From an uncultured Streptococcus sp. (lineage in GTDB: Bacteria; Bacillota; Bacilli; Lactobacillales; Streptococcaceae), in the NCBI RefSeq assembly GCF_901875575.1, contig NZ_CABFMF010000011.1, positions 186,001-250,000 of the forward strand: 64,000 bases of DNA, in the 5' to 3' direction. The position numbers were made by a program, and so were the translations under genes. A model generated the notes under the pieces. It worked only from the letters and a program-made list of their open reading frames with translations. It was not told where the DNA came from and did no database searches. Within the stretch, counting starts at the first letter, position 1. Each line of letters starts with the position of its first letter. Positions 25,467 through 33,123 of the stretch are shown one piece after another.

Positions 25467-25750
25467 TTATCTTCAATTTCCTGTGTTTCTTTTATCACAG
25501 CTAGTCTAGTCTGGATATCCTTTTCTAAGACTTTAAATTTGTAAGTAAGGTCTTTTTGGTATTCCTGAATGACTTCTTTTTGTTGGTTAATAACCTGTAA
25601 GCTGTTTTGAATGATGGCTAGGTCGTCCTTTATTGCTTCAATACGGTCAGTTGTATCTAAGACTTCATCTGTGATAGCTTGGCGATTTTTTGTGACCAGA
25701 TAACTTCCGGCTACAGCTCCTGCAAATAGCAGTAGATTGGATAATTTCAT
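25463..25750 (-). CDS. Membrane-anchored coiled-coil protein
   Basis: 95 residues. One N-terminal hydrophobic helix (KLSNLLLFAGAVAGSYLVTK) followed by a long heptad-like helical region (EVLDTTDRIEAIKDDLAIIQ onward). Similar in layout to YtxH-type proteins, though the match is only structural. Second gene of the hit operon, nine bases after hit. Function unknown; probably a small envelope-associated protein. Confidence 0.7.
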   Translation of the reverse strand: MKLSNLLLFAGAVAGSYLVTKNRQAITDEVLDTTDRIEAIKDDLAIIQNSLQVINQQKEVIQEYQKDLTYKFKVLEKDIQTRLAVIKETQEIEDK

Positions 25751-25759
25751 GGTAACTCC

Positions 25760-26170
25760 TTAGGCGTTTTTGATAGTTTCAGCGACTTGAGCAAGTTTGT
25801 CAAAGTCTGGTTCGTGAGAGATAAAGTCTAGTTTGAGGTCATCTTCTGCACCGTAACGAGGTACAAGGTGTACGTGGGTGTGAAAGACGGTTTGACCAGC
25901 GACTTCTTCACAGTTGGAGATAATATTCATGCCAGCGGCCTTGGTTGCTTTCATAACTTTTTGAGCCACCTGTGGAACTTGGGCAAAGAGCTGGCTAGCG
26001 CTAGTAGCGTCCATTTCTAAAAGATTGCGATAGTGTTGTTTAGGAACGATTAAAGTATGTCCTGGTGTTACTTGAGAAATATCCAGAAAGGCGAGTACCT
26101 GCTTGTCTTCGTATACTTTTGAAGCAGGGATTTCTCCTGCTATGATTTTACAAAAAATGCAATCTGACAT
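25760..26170 (-). CDS. hit: HIT family nucleotide-binding hydrolase
   Basis: 136 residues, cytosolic, HINT-like phosphoramidase/nucleotidyl hydrolase. N-terminal CIFCKIIAGEIPASKVYED, HTLIVPKQHYRNL, and the catalytic triad HTHVHLVPR near residue 100. The Hit gene lies next to ecsAB in opposite orientation, the same neighbourhood as in Bacillus subtilis. TAGAGGTAGATTTT precedes the start. Confidence 0.92.
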   Translation of the reverse strand: MSDCIFCKIIAGEIPASKVYEDKQVLAFLDISQVTPGHTLIVPKQHYRNLLEMDATSASQLFAQVPQVAQKVMKATKAAGMNIISNCEEVAGQTVFHTHVHLVPRYGAEDDLKLDFISHEPDFDKLAQVAETIKNA

Positions 26171-26237
26171 AAAATCTACCTCTACTGTCTTGAATTTTGA
26201 TATAATATAGCTACATTATACCAGATTTGGAGAAAAT

Positions 26238-26969
26238 ATGTTAGAAATTAAAAACCTGACAGGTGGCTATTTCCATGTCCCTGTCTTGAAAGATGTATCC
26301 TTTACCGTTGAAAGTGGGCAGTTGGTCGGTTTGATTGGTCTTAATGGTGCAGGGAAATCGACGACTATCAATGAGATTATCGGTCTGTTGACACCCTACA
26401 GTGGCTCCATCAATATCAATGGCCTGACCCTGCAAGGAGATGCGACTAGCTACCGCAAGCAGATTGGTTACATTCCTGAGACGCCTAGTCTGTATGAGGA
26501 ATTGACCCTCAGAGAGCATATCGAAACGGTTGCTATGGCTTATGGTATTGAGCAAAATGTAGCTTTTGATCGAGTAGAACCTTTGTTAAAAATGTTCCGT
26601 CTGGAGCAGAAGTTAGATTGGTTTCCTGTTCATTTTTCCAAAGGGATGAAGCAGAAGGTTATGATTATCTGTGCTTTTGTGGTGGATCCAAGTCTATTTA
26701 TCGTGGATGAGCCTTTCCTTGGTCTTGATCCGTTGGCTATTGCAGACTTGATTCAACTTTTGGAAGTGGAAAAGCAAAAGGGTAAGTCCATTCTAATGAG
26801 TACTCACGTCTTAGATTCGGCGGAGAAGATGTGTGATGCCTTTGTCATTCTTCACAAGGGAGAGGTGCGTGCCAAGGGGAATCTCCTGCAACTGCGCGAA
26901 GCCTTTGATATGCCTGAGGCTAGTTTGAATGATATTTACTTGGCTCTGACCAAAGAGGAGGAGCTATGA
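26238..26969 (+). CDS. ecsA: ABC transporter ATPase EcsA
   Basis: 243 residues: Walker A GLNGAGKST, signature FSKGMKQK (a degenerate LSGGQ usual for EcsA), Walker B SLFIVDEPFLGLDP, H-loop MSTHVLDS. Partner of EcsB encoded with a four-base overlap. In B. subtilis EcsAB influences regulated intramembrane proteolysis of peptides and secretion; the transported substrate here is unknown. SD TTTGGAGAAAAT. Confidence 0.88.
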   Translation: MLEIKNLTGGYFHVPVLKDVSFTVESGQLVGLIGLNGAGKSTTINEIIGLLTPYSGSININGLTLQGDATSYRKQIGYIPETPSLYEELTLREHIETVAMAYGIEQNVAFDRVEPLLKMFRLEQKLDWFPVHFSKGMKQKVMIICAFVVDPSLFIVDEPFLGLDPLAIADLIQLLEVEKQKGKSILMSTHVLDSAEKMCDAFVILHKGEVRAKGNLLQLREAFDMPEASLNDIYLALTKEEEL

Positions 26970-28015
26970 AAGACTTGTTTTTAAAGAGAAAGCAGGCTTT
27001 TCGTAAGGAGTGTCTTGGTTATTTGCGCTATGTTCTCAATGACCACTTTGTCTTGTTCCTGCTTGTCCTGCTGGGCTTTCTAGCCTACCAGTACAGTCAA
27101 CTCTTGCAAGATTTTCCTGAAAATCATTGGCCTATCCTTTTATTTGTAGGAATTACCTCTGTTTTACTTTTGCTTTGGGGAGGAATTGCCACCTATATGG
27201 AGTCTCCAGACAAGCTCTTTCTCTTAGTTGGAGAAGAGGAAGTCAAGTTCCATCTCAAGCGTCAAACTGGCATTTCCCTAGTCTTTTGGCTCTTTGTCCA
27301 GACCCTTTTCTTGCTGTTATTTGCGCCCTTATTTTTGGCAATGGGTTATGACTTGCCTGTTTTTCTGGTCTATGTGCTTTTGTTTGGGTTAGGTAAATAT
27401 TTCCTTTTTCGTCAAAAGGCCAGCAAGTTTTTTACTGAAACTGGACTGGACTGGGACTATGTTATTTCTCAAGAAAGCAAGCGTAAGCAAGTCTTGCTTC
27501 GTTTCTTTGCCCTCTTTACGCAGGTCAAGGGGATTTCAAACAGCGTTAAGCGTCGTGCCTATCTGGACTTTATCCTAAAGGCTGTTCAGAAGGTGCCTGG
27601 AAAGATTTGGCAAAATCTCTATTTGCGTTCTTATCTGCGAAATGGAGATCTCTTTGCCCTCAGTCTTCGTCTGCTCCTACTTTCCTTGCTGGCGCAGGTC
27701 TTTATCGAGCAAGCTTGGATTGCGACAGCAGTGGTGGTTCTCTTTAACTACCTCCTGCTCTTCCAGTTACTGGCCCTCTATCATGCCTTTGACTACCAGT
27801 ATTTGACCCAACTCTTTCCGCTGGACAAGGGGCAAAAGGAAAAAGGTTTACAGGCTGTAGTCCGAGGATTGACCAGTTTTGTTTTACTTGTGGAATTAGT
27901 TGTCGGGTTGATTACCTTCCAAGAAAAACTAGCCCTTCTAGCCTTACTGGGAGCTGGTTTGGTTTTACTAGTCTTGTACCTACCTTATCAGGTAAAACGT
28001 CAGATGCAGGACTAA
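26966..28015 (+). CDS. ecsB: ABC transporter permease EcsB
   Basis: 349 residues with about eight to ten hydrophobic segments and basic linkers (KDLFLKRKQAFRKECLGYLRYVLNDHF start, typical EcsB). Overlaps ecsA by four bases (ATGA), so translation is coupled. Ends at a bidirectional terminator shared with the blpT-like gene. Confidence 0.85.
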   Translation: MKDLFLKRKQAFRKECLGYLRYVLNDHFVLFLLVLLGFLAYQYSQLLQDFPENHWPILLFVGITSVLLLLWGGIATYMESPDKLFLLVGEEEVKFHLKRQTGISLVFWLFVQTLFLLLFAPLFLAMGYDLPVFLVYVLLFGLGKYFLFRQKASKFFTETGLDWDYVISQESKRKQVLLRFFALFTQVKGISNSVKRRAYLDFILKAVQKVPGKIWQNLYLRSYLRNGDLFALSLRLLLLSLLAQVFIEQAWIATAVVVLFNYLLLFQLLALYHAFDYQYLTQLFPLDKGQKEKGLQAVVRGLTSFVLLVELVVGLITFQEKLALLALLGAGLVLLVLYLPYQVKRQMQD

Positions 28016-28033
28016 TATTGCTTATATGATATT

Positions 28034-28074
28034 AAAAAGAAGTTGAGTTCAGTCTGTCTCAACTTCTTTTATTT
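28034..28074. terminator. Bidirectional terminator ecsB / blpT
   Basis: AAAAAGAAGTTGAG pairs with CTCAACTTCTTTT between convergent genes. Confidence 0.88.
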
Positions 28075-28075
28075 T

Positions 28076-28405
28076 CTACAGGATAATGGTTGGTCCGTAG
28101 AGACTCAACTTTGTCTTGACTTGGTCAAAGTGGAAGCGGTCATAGGCCCGCCAAGCGGCGCGAGTAGGAGCATCTGGATTGAGGGCGCTGAGTCCCATGA
28201 GAAGACTGGAAGTCTGGTAAAATTTTTCCAGTTCAATCAAGACTCGATTATCCACTGTTTCAGCCTTGGCTAGAAAGCCAAGAATAGAGTTTAATTGCTC
28301 CTGAAAGCGGACGTCGTCAGCGCTTGTCTGTTTGCATGCTTGATAGGCTTTGTTTAAGTCAGTAATCAAAGTCTGAGCTCTTTTGATAGGGTTTGTATCT
28401 GTCAT
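28076..28405 (-). CDS. blpT: BlpT-like protein of the blp locus
   Basis: 109 residues, soluble, helical (NPIKRAQTLITDLNKAYQAC; FLAKAETVDNRVLIELEKF; TRAAWRAYDRFHFDQVKTKL). I identify it as BlpT by position beside blpR and from memory of the pneumococcal locus; the sequence has no recognisable domain. Its promoter carries a BlpR box (28503-28534), consistent with the pheromone-induced blpT of pneumococcus. SD AAAGGAGGAATTCTC. Molecular role unknown. Confidence 0.65.
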   Translation of the reverse strand: MTDTNPIKRAQTLITDLNKAYQACKQTSADDVRFQEQLNSILGFLAKAETVDNRVLIELEKFYQTSSLLMGLSALNPDAPTRAAWRAYDRFHFDQVKTKLSLYGPTIIL

Positions 28406-28467
28406 GAGAATTCCTCCTTTAATCTGGGTGCCAGTCTTGTTTCTAGCAACTGTGTTTTGATACTGTC

Positions 28468-28534
28468 AGTCTATCATTTTTATCTCCTTTTTCACCATAA
28501 AATCTTTAATTGCCCTTGAAATTTCCTGAATGGT
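28468..28534 (-). promoter_or_regulatory. BlpR-box promoter of blpT
   Basis: On the minus strand ACCATTCAGGA (28534-28524) and GCAATTAAAGA (28513-28503) repeat with 21-base periodicity; a -10 TAGACT (28473-28468) starts 30 bases downstream. Same geometry as the boxes at 31313, 31996 and 34271. Confidence 0.75.
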
Positions 28535-28700
28535 ACTGTTAAAATTTTATGATAAAATAGTGGTAAGATTATCATGCTTATTTGAGGAACAAGATACCCT
28601 TCAGGAGCGTTAAAGGCCTGTTTAGGATTTGGTGGGCTTGTATCAAAGTATTTTTGCTATTCTCTTTTTAGGAAGAAATTGAAACAAGGAGAGTAAGAAG

Positions 28701-29438
28701 ATGAGGATATTTGTTTTAGAAGATGATTTTTCCCAACAGACTAGGATTGAAACGACGATTAAGAAACTTTTAAAAGGACATCAGATTATTCCCAGCTCTT
28801 TTGAGGTCTTTGGGAAGGCAGACCAACTGCTGGCAGAGGTGCATGAGAAGGGCGCCCATCAGCTATTCTTTTTGGATATTGAGATTCGAAATGAGGAGAT
28901 GAAGGGGCTGGAAGTAGCTAGAAAGATTCGGGATCGAGACCCCTATGCCCTGATTGTCTTTGTGACGACTCACTCGGAGTTTATGCCCCTGTCCTTTCGC
29001 TACCAAGTGTCTGCTCTGGACTATATTGATAAGGCTCTTTTGGCAGAGGAGTTTGAATCTCGTATCGAGACAGCCCTCCTCTATGCCAATGGTCAAGACA
29101 GTAAAAGTCTAGCTGAAGATTGCTTTTATTTTAAATCAAAATTTGCTCAATTCCAGTATCCTTTTAAAGAGGTTTACTATCTCGAAACGTCACCCAGAGC
29201 CCATCGCGTCATTCTCTATACCAAGACAGACAGGTTGGAATTTACAGCGAGTTTAGAGGAGGTTTTCAAGCAGGAGCCCCGTCTCTTGCAGTGCCACCGC
29301 TCTTTTCTCATCAATCCTGCCAATGTGGTTCGTTTGGATAAGAAAGAAAAACTTCTTTATTTTCCTAATGGTGGAAGCTGTATGATAGCGCGTTATAAGG
29401 TCAGGGAAGTGTCTGAGGCTATCAATAACTTGCACTGA
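28701..29438 (+). CDS. blpR: Response regulator BlpR
   Basis: 245 residues. Receiver domain with acidic pocket LEDD (7-9) and phospho-acceptor Asp59 in FFLDIEIRN; LytTR DNA-binding domain from about 140 to 240 (YLETSPRAHRVILYT, then CHRSFLINPANVVRLDKKEK). Regulates bacteriocin genes by binding tandem direct repeats, four of which are intact in this window. Paired with BlpH 13 bases downstream. Sequence matches BlpR rather than ComE. SD ACAAGGAGAGTAAG. Confidence 0.93.
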   Translation: MRIFVLEDDFSQQTRIETTIKKLLKGHQIIPSSFEVFGKADQLLAEVHEKGAHQLFFLDIEIRNEEMKGLEVARKIRDRDPYALIVFVTTHSEFMPLSFRYQVSALDYIDKALLAEEFESRIETALLYANGQDSKSLAEDCFYFKSKFAQFQYPFKEVYYLETSPRAHRVILYTKTDRLEFTASLEEVFKQEPRLLQCHRSFLINPANVVRLDKKEKLLYFPNGGSCMIARYKVREVSEAINNLH

Positions 29439-29451
29439 GTGAGGTAATGTA

Positions 29452-30801
29452 ATGGAAATAGTTTGGAAGATAGTATATTCATTTTTGATAGTTGGATTGG
29501 AATTGTTTATATTTTTTAAGGTGGATGGAATTGTTCTAACTCTGGAGAGATTTTTTAAAGCTTTTCTTTTTAAGTTACTTTTAGCAGTCGTTTTTGTAAC
29601 GATTAACTATATAGTAGGAAATACTTACCTATCTTATTTTACGGAACCCTTGTACGGTATAGGCTTGTCTTTCTTATTGTTAAGAGGGCTTCCTAAAAAA
29701 CTCCTTTTCTTTTATGGTCTCTTTCCAATGATATTGGTGAATCTCTTTTATAGAGGTATTTCTTATTTTGTGCTTCCATTTTTGGGACAAGGGCAAGTAC
29801 ATGATAATTACTCTTTGATTTGGTTGTGTATAATAATTTTCAATTTCTTCATTTCCCTAGCCTTTTTGAAATGGTTGGACTATGATTTCACTAACTTGAG
29901 AAGGGAGATTCTAGATAAAGCTTTTCAAAAGTCCCTGACTACGATTAACTGGATAATGGGGGCTTACTATCTAGTGATGCAAAGTCTGTCTTTCTTTGAA
30001 TATGAACAAGGTATTCAATCAACGACTGTTCGCCATCTCATCCTAGTCTTTTACCTACTCTTTTTTATGGGGATTATCAAGAAATTGGATACCTATTTGA
30101 AGGACAAACTCCATGAGAGACTGGACCAAGAGCAGGCCTTGCGCTATAGAGATATGGAACGCTATAGTCGGCATATAGAGGAACTTTACAAGGAAGTACG
30201 GAGTTTTCGCCATGATTACACCAACCTCTTGACTAGTTTACGTCTGGGTATTGAAGAGGAGGATATGGAGCAGATAAAAGAGGTTTACGACTCGGTCTTA
30301 AAGGATTCTAGTGAAAAATTGCAGGACAATAAATATGACCTTGGACGACTCGTGAATATTCGTGACCGTGCCCTCAAAAGTCTTCTAGCAGGGAAATTTC
30401 TAAAAGCCAGAGATAAGAACATAGTCTTTAATGTCGAAGTTCCTGAGGAGATTCAGGTTGAGGGGATGAGCCTACTTGATTTTCTAACCATTGTGTCTAT
30501 CCTTTGTGACAATGCTATTGAAGCCAGTGCAGAGGCCAGTCAACCTCATGTTTCAATCGCCTTTTTAAAAAATGGAGCACAGGAGACCTTTATCATTGAA
30601 AACTCCATCAAAAAAGAGAGCATAGATATTTCTGAAATCTTCTCCTTTGGAGCCAGTTCTAAAGGGGAGGAGAGAGGAGTTGGTCTCTATACTGTCATGA
30701 AGATTGTCGAAAGTCATCCTAATACCAGTCTAAATACCACCTGTCAAAATCAAGTCTTTCGTCAGGTTTTAACGGTTCACTCGATGTCGGTTGATGATTA
30801 G
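29452..30801 (+). CDS. blpH: Sensor histidine kinase BlpH
   Basis: 449 residues, HPK10 type: six to seven N-terminal membrane helices (1-210) that recognise the peptide pheromone, then a coiled-coil, phospho-His254 in VRSFRHDYTNLLTSL, N-box DNAIEAS and GxG box GVGLYTVMKIVE. Normally sensed ligand is BlpC, but no blpC is seen here. Cotranscribed with blpR. Confidence 0.92.
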   Translation: MEIVWKIVYSFLIVGLELFIFFKVDGIVLTLERFFKAFLFKLLLAVVFVTINYIVGNTYLSYFTEPLYGIGLSFLLLRGLPKKLLFFYGLFPMILVNLFYRGISYFVLPFLGQGQVHDNYSLIWLCIIIFNFFISLAFLKWLDYDFTNLRREILDKAFQKSLTTINWIMGAYYLVMQSLSFFEYEQGIQSTTVRHLILVFYLLFFMGIIKKLDTYLKDKLHERLDQEQALRYRDMERYSRHIEELYKEVRSFRHDYTNLLTSLRLGIEEEDMEQIKEVYDSVLKDSSEKLQDNKYDLGRLVNIRDRALKSLLAGKFLKARDKNIVFNVEVPEEIQVEGMSLLDFLTIVSILCDNAIEASAEASQPHVSIAFLKNGAQETFIIENSIKKESIDISEIFSFGASSKGEERGVGLYTVMKIVESHPNTSLNTTCQNQVFRQVLTVHSMSVDD

Positions 30802-30869
30802 AAGACTTGTGGAAAGAAGTACTGCCTGCAGTCATCAATTAAAATACTATAGTATGTGAGGTATCATAA

Positions 30870-31226
30870 ATGAATAAGAAATCCTTTTTTATCATCTGTT
30901 CTACGTTGATCATAGCTTCGAATCTTCTCATGATTTCCGTGGTGAACAAGGGAGAAGAAACGGGGGGCAATCTGTTTGTGATTGCTATAGCCTGTGTTTT
31001 GCTACCAGCCTTTTTATATGCAGTTGAAAACCAACTGACTTCATTGATAAGAGTAGAATCAATACTTCTGATTCAGTTGACAGTTATATCTCTACTCCGT
31101 CTTATCAACAGAATATGGAGTACGCCTGAAATTCTCAACATTATCATTACCCTCCTATTTTTGGCAAGTGGGACAGCTGCTATCCTTGTTGCGATTATGA
31201 GAATATATAAGAACATACGGAAGTGA
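30870..31226 (+). CDS. Small four-helix membrane protein downstream of blpH
   Basis: 118 residues with four hydrophobic segments (about 5-24, 32-52, 64-80, 88-112) and short charged ends. No family recognised. SD is weak (TGAGGTATCATAA). In pneumococcus blpC, blpB and blpA normally occupy this place; this gene is not related to them. An immunity role is possible by context only. Confidence 0.6.
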   Translation: MNKKSFFIICSTLIIASNLLMISVVNKGEETGGNLFVIAIACVLLPAFLYAVENQLTSLIRVESILLIQLTVISLLRLINRIWSTPEILNIIITLLFLASGTAAILVAIMRIYKNIRK

Positions 31227-31276
31227 GGGTGAGTAGTTTTCTATTTTGTATTTTCACATTGTTAAGTTCCCCTAGG

Positions 31277-31304
31277 GCAAGTATGTTTTTCATGCTTGCT
31301 TTTT
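31277..31304 (+). terminator. Terminator, cassette copy 1
   Basis: GCAAGTATG pairs with CATGCTTGC, followed by TTTTT. The same 30 bases recur at 31958. Confidence 0.8.
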
Positions 31305-31312
31305 AAATTTTT

Positions 31313-31378
31313 ACAATTCAAGATGTTTTGATGACCATTCGTGATTTGAGTGATTTTGTAAGCTTAAATAAGGTAAGA
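31313..31378 (+). promoter_or_regulatory. BlpR-box promoter A
   Basis: ACAATTCAAGA (31313-31323) and ACCATTCGTGA (31334-31344) with 21-base periodicity; -10 TAAGAT (31373-31378), 29 bases downstream. Drives the 69-residue membrane gene. Confidence 0.85.
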
Positions 31379-31408
31379 TAAAACTAACAAATGTAAAGGG
31401 GTATTTTT

Positions 31409-31618
31409 ATGAAAGATATATTCTATATTATTCTCTTCACCTTTCAAACCTATCTTATTTATCTATCTTTAAGTATCTCTGATAAAAAACAAAGAATCAT
31501 TGAATTAACATCATTGAATTGTTTTGTCATATTATTTCTAATCTATGATAAATTAATTTTTCTTTTTATTGCCTATATTTTTTTGATAATTTTTATATTA
31601 AACTTGTTCCGTGACTGA
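31409..31618 (+). CDS. Small membrane protein, BlpR-controlled
   Basis: 69 residues: two hydrophobic helices (about 4-22 and 36-66) separated by SDKKQRIIELTS. TAAAGGGGTATTTTT precedes the ATG. It is the first gene behind BlpR promoter A, so a bacteriocin-immunity function is likely by context. I do not recognise it as a named Pnc or Blp protein. Confidence 0.65.
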   Translation: MKDIFYIILFTFQTYLIYLSLSISDKKQRIIELTSLNCFVILFLIYDKLIFLFIAYIFLIIFILNLFRD

Positions 31619-31633
31619 AAAGTGATGTATTAT

Positions 31634-31678
31634 GTGAATATAAAAACAATGTTACAATTGGCTATTATGGTTGCTTAA
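31634..31678 (+). pseudogene. Relic of a double-glycine bacteriocin leader
   Basis: GTGAATATAAAAACAATG... encodes VNIKTMLQLAIMVA before a stop, parallel to the leader MNIKMMEQFEIMD of the intact bacteriocin at 34381. The double-glycine site and the mature peptide are gone. I read this as the eroded 5' end of a deleted bacteriocin gene. Confidence 0.5.
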
Positions 31679-31708
31679 AGACTTGAACTTGTGTACTTGG
31701 AGGTAATT

Positions 31709-31828
31709 ATGGATTTCAAAAGTTTTCTTATTGTTTTTGTTGTTGGTATGTTTGTTTCTTTTATTACTTCTTTAATTAGGGAAAAATTTTTAAAATCTCC
31801 AAAGAAGAATAAAGATAGATCTAATTAG
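31709..31828 (+). CDS. 39-residue single-helix membrane peptide
   Basis: ATG after a perfect TTGGAGGTAATT SD. One hydrophobic helix (FLIVFVVGMFVSFITSLI) then a basic tail (REKFLKSPKKNKDRSN). It resembles the tiny immunity peptides of blp loci in layout. Second surviving gene behind promoter A, after the bacteriocin relic. Confidence 0.7.
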   Translation: MDFKSFLIVFVVGMFVSFITSLIREKFLKSPKKNKDRSN

Positions 31829-31957
31829 ATAAAAAGATTTTTATCGCTAGTTTAATCTACAGGGGAGTTTCTTTAATATTGTTTCGCCTGTCAAAATGAT
31901 ATGTGATAGCAGGATAAAAAATCTACAAATTAAGTTGGTATCAATATGGTGTAAAGG

Positions 31958-31987
31958 GCAAGTATGTTTTTCATGCTTGCTTTTTTT
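31958..31987 (+). terminator. Terminator, cassette copy 2
   Basis: Same hairpin as at 31277, GCAAGTATG with CATGCTTGC, followed by seven T. Confidence 0.8.
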
Positions 31988-31995
31988 AATTTTTT

Positions 31996-32062
31996 ACAAT
32001 TCAAGATGTTTTGATGACCATTTGTGATTTGAGTGTTCCAAGGTCAAAATGAGTGCTATACT
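31996..32062 (+). promoter_or_regulatory. BlpR-box promoter B
   Basis: ACAATTCAAGA (31996-32006) and ACCATTTGTGA (32017-32027), 21-base periodicity; -10 TATACT (32057-32062) 30 bases downstream. Confidence 0.85.
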
Positions 32063-32119
32063 GGCAGTGTAAAGGTTGTAGCTAAACTAATATAAAGCAT
32101 ACATTTAGGAGGAAATCTT

Positions 32120-32284
32120 ATGAAGAGAAAAATATTTATTATTTTAACCTTGTATCTGATCATGTCCATCTTTCTTTATCCACTTAGGGAAAGTATTTGG
32201 TATCATCTATTTTATACTATAGCCTATATGATTGCGGCTATGATCTATTTTGCTTTATCTAAAAAGAAAGGAGCAAAGAAATGA
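32120..32284 (+). CDS. 54-residue membrane protein, BlpR-controlled
   Basis: ATG after TTAGGAGGAAATCTT. MKRKIFIILTLYLIMSIFLY, then a short extracellular loop, a second helix (YTIAYMIAAMIYFAL) and a basic tail SKKKGAKK. Its last codons overlap the next gene (ATGA), so the pair is translationally coupled. Likely immunity-type protein by context; not recognised by name. Confidence 0.7.
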   Translation: MKRKIFIILTLYLIMSIFLYPLRESIWYHLFYTIAYMIAAMIYFALSKKKGAKK

Positions 32285-32685
32285 AAACGTTTCTTGCTAA
32301 AAAACGGAACATCTTCCTTGCAAGATTGTTCCTAGGTCAGTTGCCCTTGCTTGTCTCTACTTATCTATTTCTATCTCGTCAGTTTTTAAATTTTTCCTTA
32401 GTCCTCCAATTTCTTTTAGTGGTTATTAACTTGGCTTCTATTTTGGTTACTGTTTACTTCACTAGGGAAATGAGGATAAGAGAGTTTGAAGATGATGATT
32501 TGGTTAGTCCTAGAACCAATCAACTTATGTTCATTGGTTTGACAGGTTTTATGTCTATTATATGTTTGTATAGAGGGATAACAGCAGGAGAATTCTACCA
32601 ACAATTAATTGCCTATATTGGCGCTATTCTCTGCTTGCTTATTATGCTTCTACTCATTTGGGGCTTGAAGTATTATAAAAAGTAG
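32281..32685 (+). CDS. 134-residue four-helix membrane protein, intact copy 1 of 3
   Basis: Four hydrophobic segments (about 15-31, 36-60, 84-100, 108-130) with a basic start KTFLAKKRN and a basic end YYKK; the middle loop REMRIREFEDDDLVSPRTN is acidic. Coupled to the preceding 54-residue gene. It is repeated at 33850 and 34972, where both copies are broken. I take it as a Blp-region immunity protein (PncO/BlpX-like position), without certainty. Confidence 0.7.
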   Translation: MKTFLAKKRNIFLARLFLGQLPLLVSTYLFLSRQFLNFSLVLQFLLVVINLASILVTVYFTREMRIREFEDDDLVSPRTNQLMFIGLTGFMSIICLYRGITAGEFYQQLIAYIGAILCLLIMLLLIWGLKYYKK

Positions 32686-32702
32686 GGGCTAATGAAGTTT
32701 TT

Positions 32703-32722
32703 GCAATTTAAGATTAGGATGA
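32703..32722 (+). promoter_or_regulatory. Decayed BlpR promoter with one repeat deleted
   Basis: GCAATTTAAGA (32703-32713) is followed directly by TTAGGATGAAAA. Compared with 34271-34302 exactly 21 bases, one repeat period, are missing. Probably no longer BlpR-responsive. Confidence 0.6.
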
Positions 32723-32886
32723 AAAAAATTAATAAACAGTAATACTAAACTTGTCAAAGTTGCAACAGGACAAAAAAGAAATGTATCAATCTTACAGGTT
32801 TTATTCATAGTAAATACTTATAAAAGTATATTGTATGAACCAGATTAGAGTGTATATCAATTTTGCAAAATGGGGGTGGGGACTTG

Positions 32887-33057
32887 ATGAAATTTCAAAA
32901 CTGTATTTCGCAATTTGGCCTATGTTTATTTGGTCTGTACATAGTTGTAGAGCATCAGGATTTATTAAACTTTATTATTGGAGGTGTGTTAATTATTACT
33001 TCCATTATATCGTGTCATGTTAATTATAAGAAATACAAAAGGAGAAAAAATGATTGA
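32887..33057 (+). CDS. 56-residue membrane protein in blp region
   Basis: ATG in GGGGACTTGATG; begins MKFQNCISQFGLCLFGLYIV, then a second helix LLNFIIGGVLIITSIISC and a very basic tail NYKKYKRRKND. SD (GGGTGGGG) is mediocre and other in-frame starts exist upstream at 32863. Overlaps a 19-codon ORF. Layout suits a small immunity protein. Confidence 0.5.
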   Translation: MKFQNCISQFGLCLFGLYIVVEHQDLLNFIIGGVLIITSIISCHVNYKKYKRRKND

Positions 33058-33109
33058 TTTAGCAAATCTACAAACAGGGGACAATGCTAAAAAATCATCT
33101 AGACATTAA
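33050..33109 (+). CDS. Very short ORF, possible relic
   Basis: 19 codons (MIDLANLQTGDNAKKSSRH) with good SD AAAAGGAGAAAAA and an eight-base overlap with the preceding ORF. It may be a truncated gene start. Not recognised. Confidence 0.3.
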   Translation: MIDLANLQTGDNAKKSSRH

Positions 33110-33123
33110 AGAAAGGATAAACT

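Noticed and set aside
28701..30801. comDE competence regulators
   Set aside because: Receiver and LytTR sequences match BlpR, and the downstream promoters are BlpR-type with no comC nearby.
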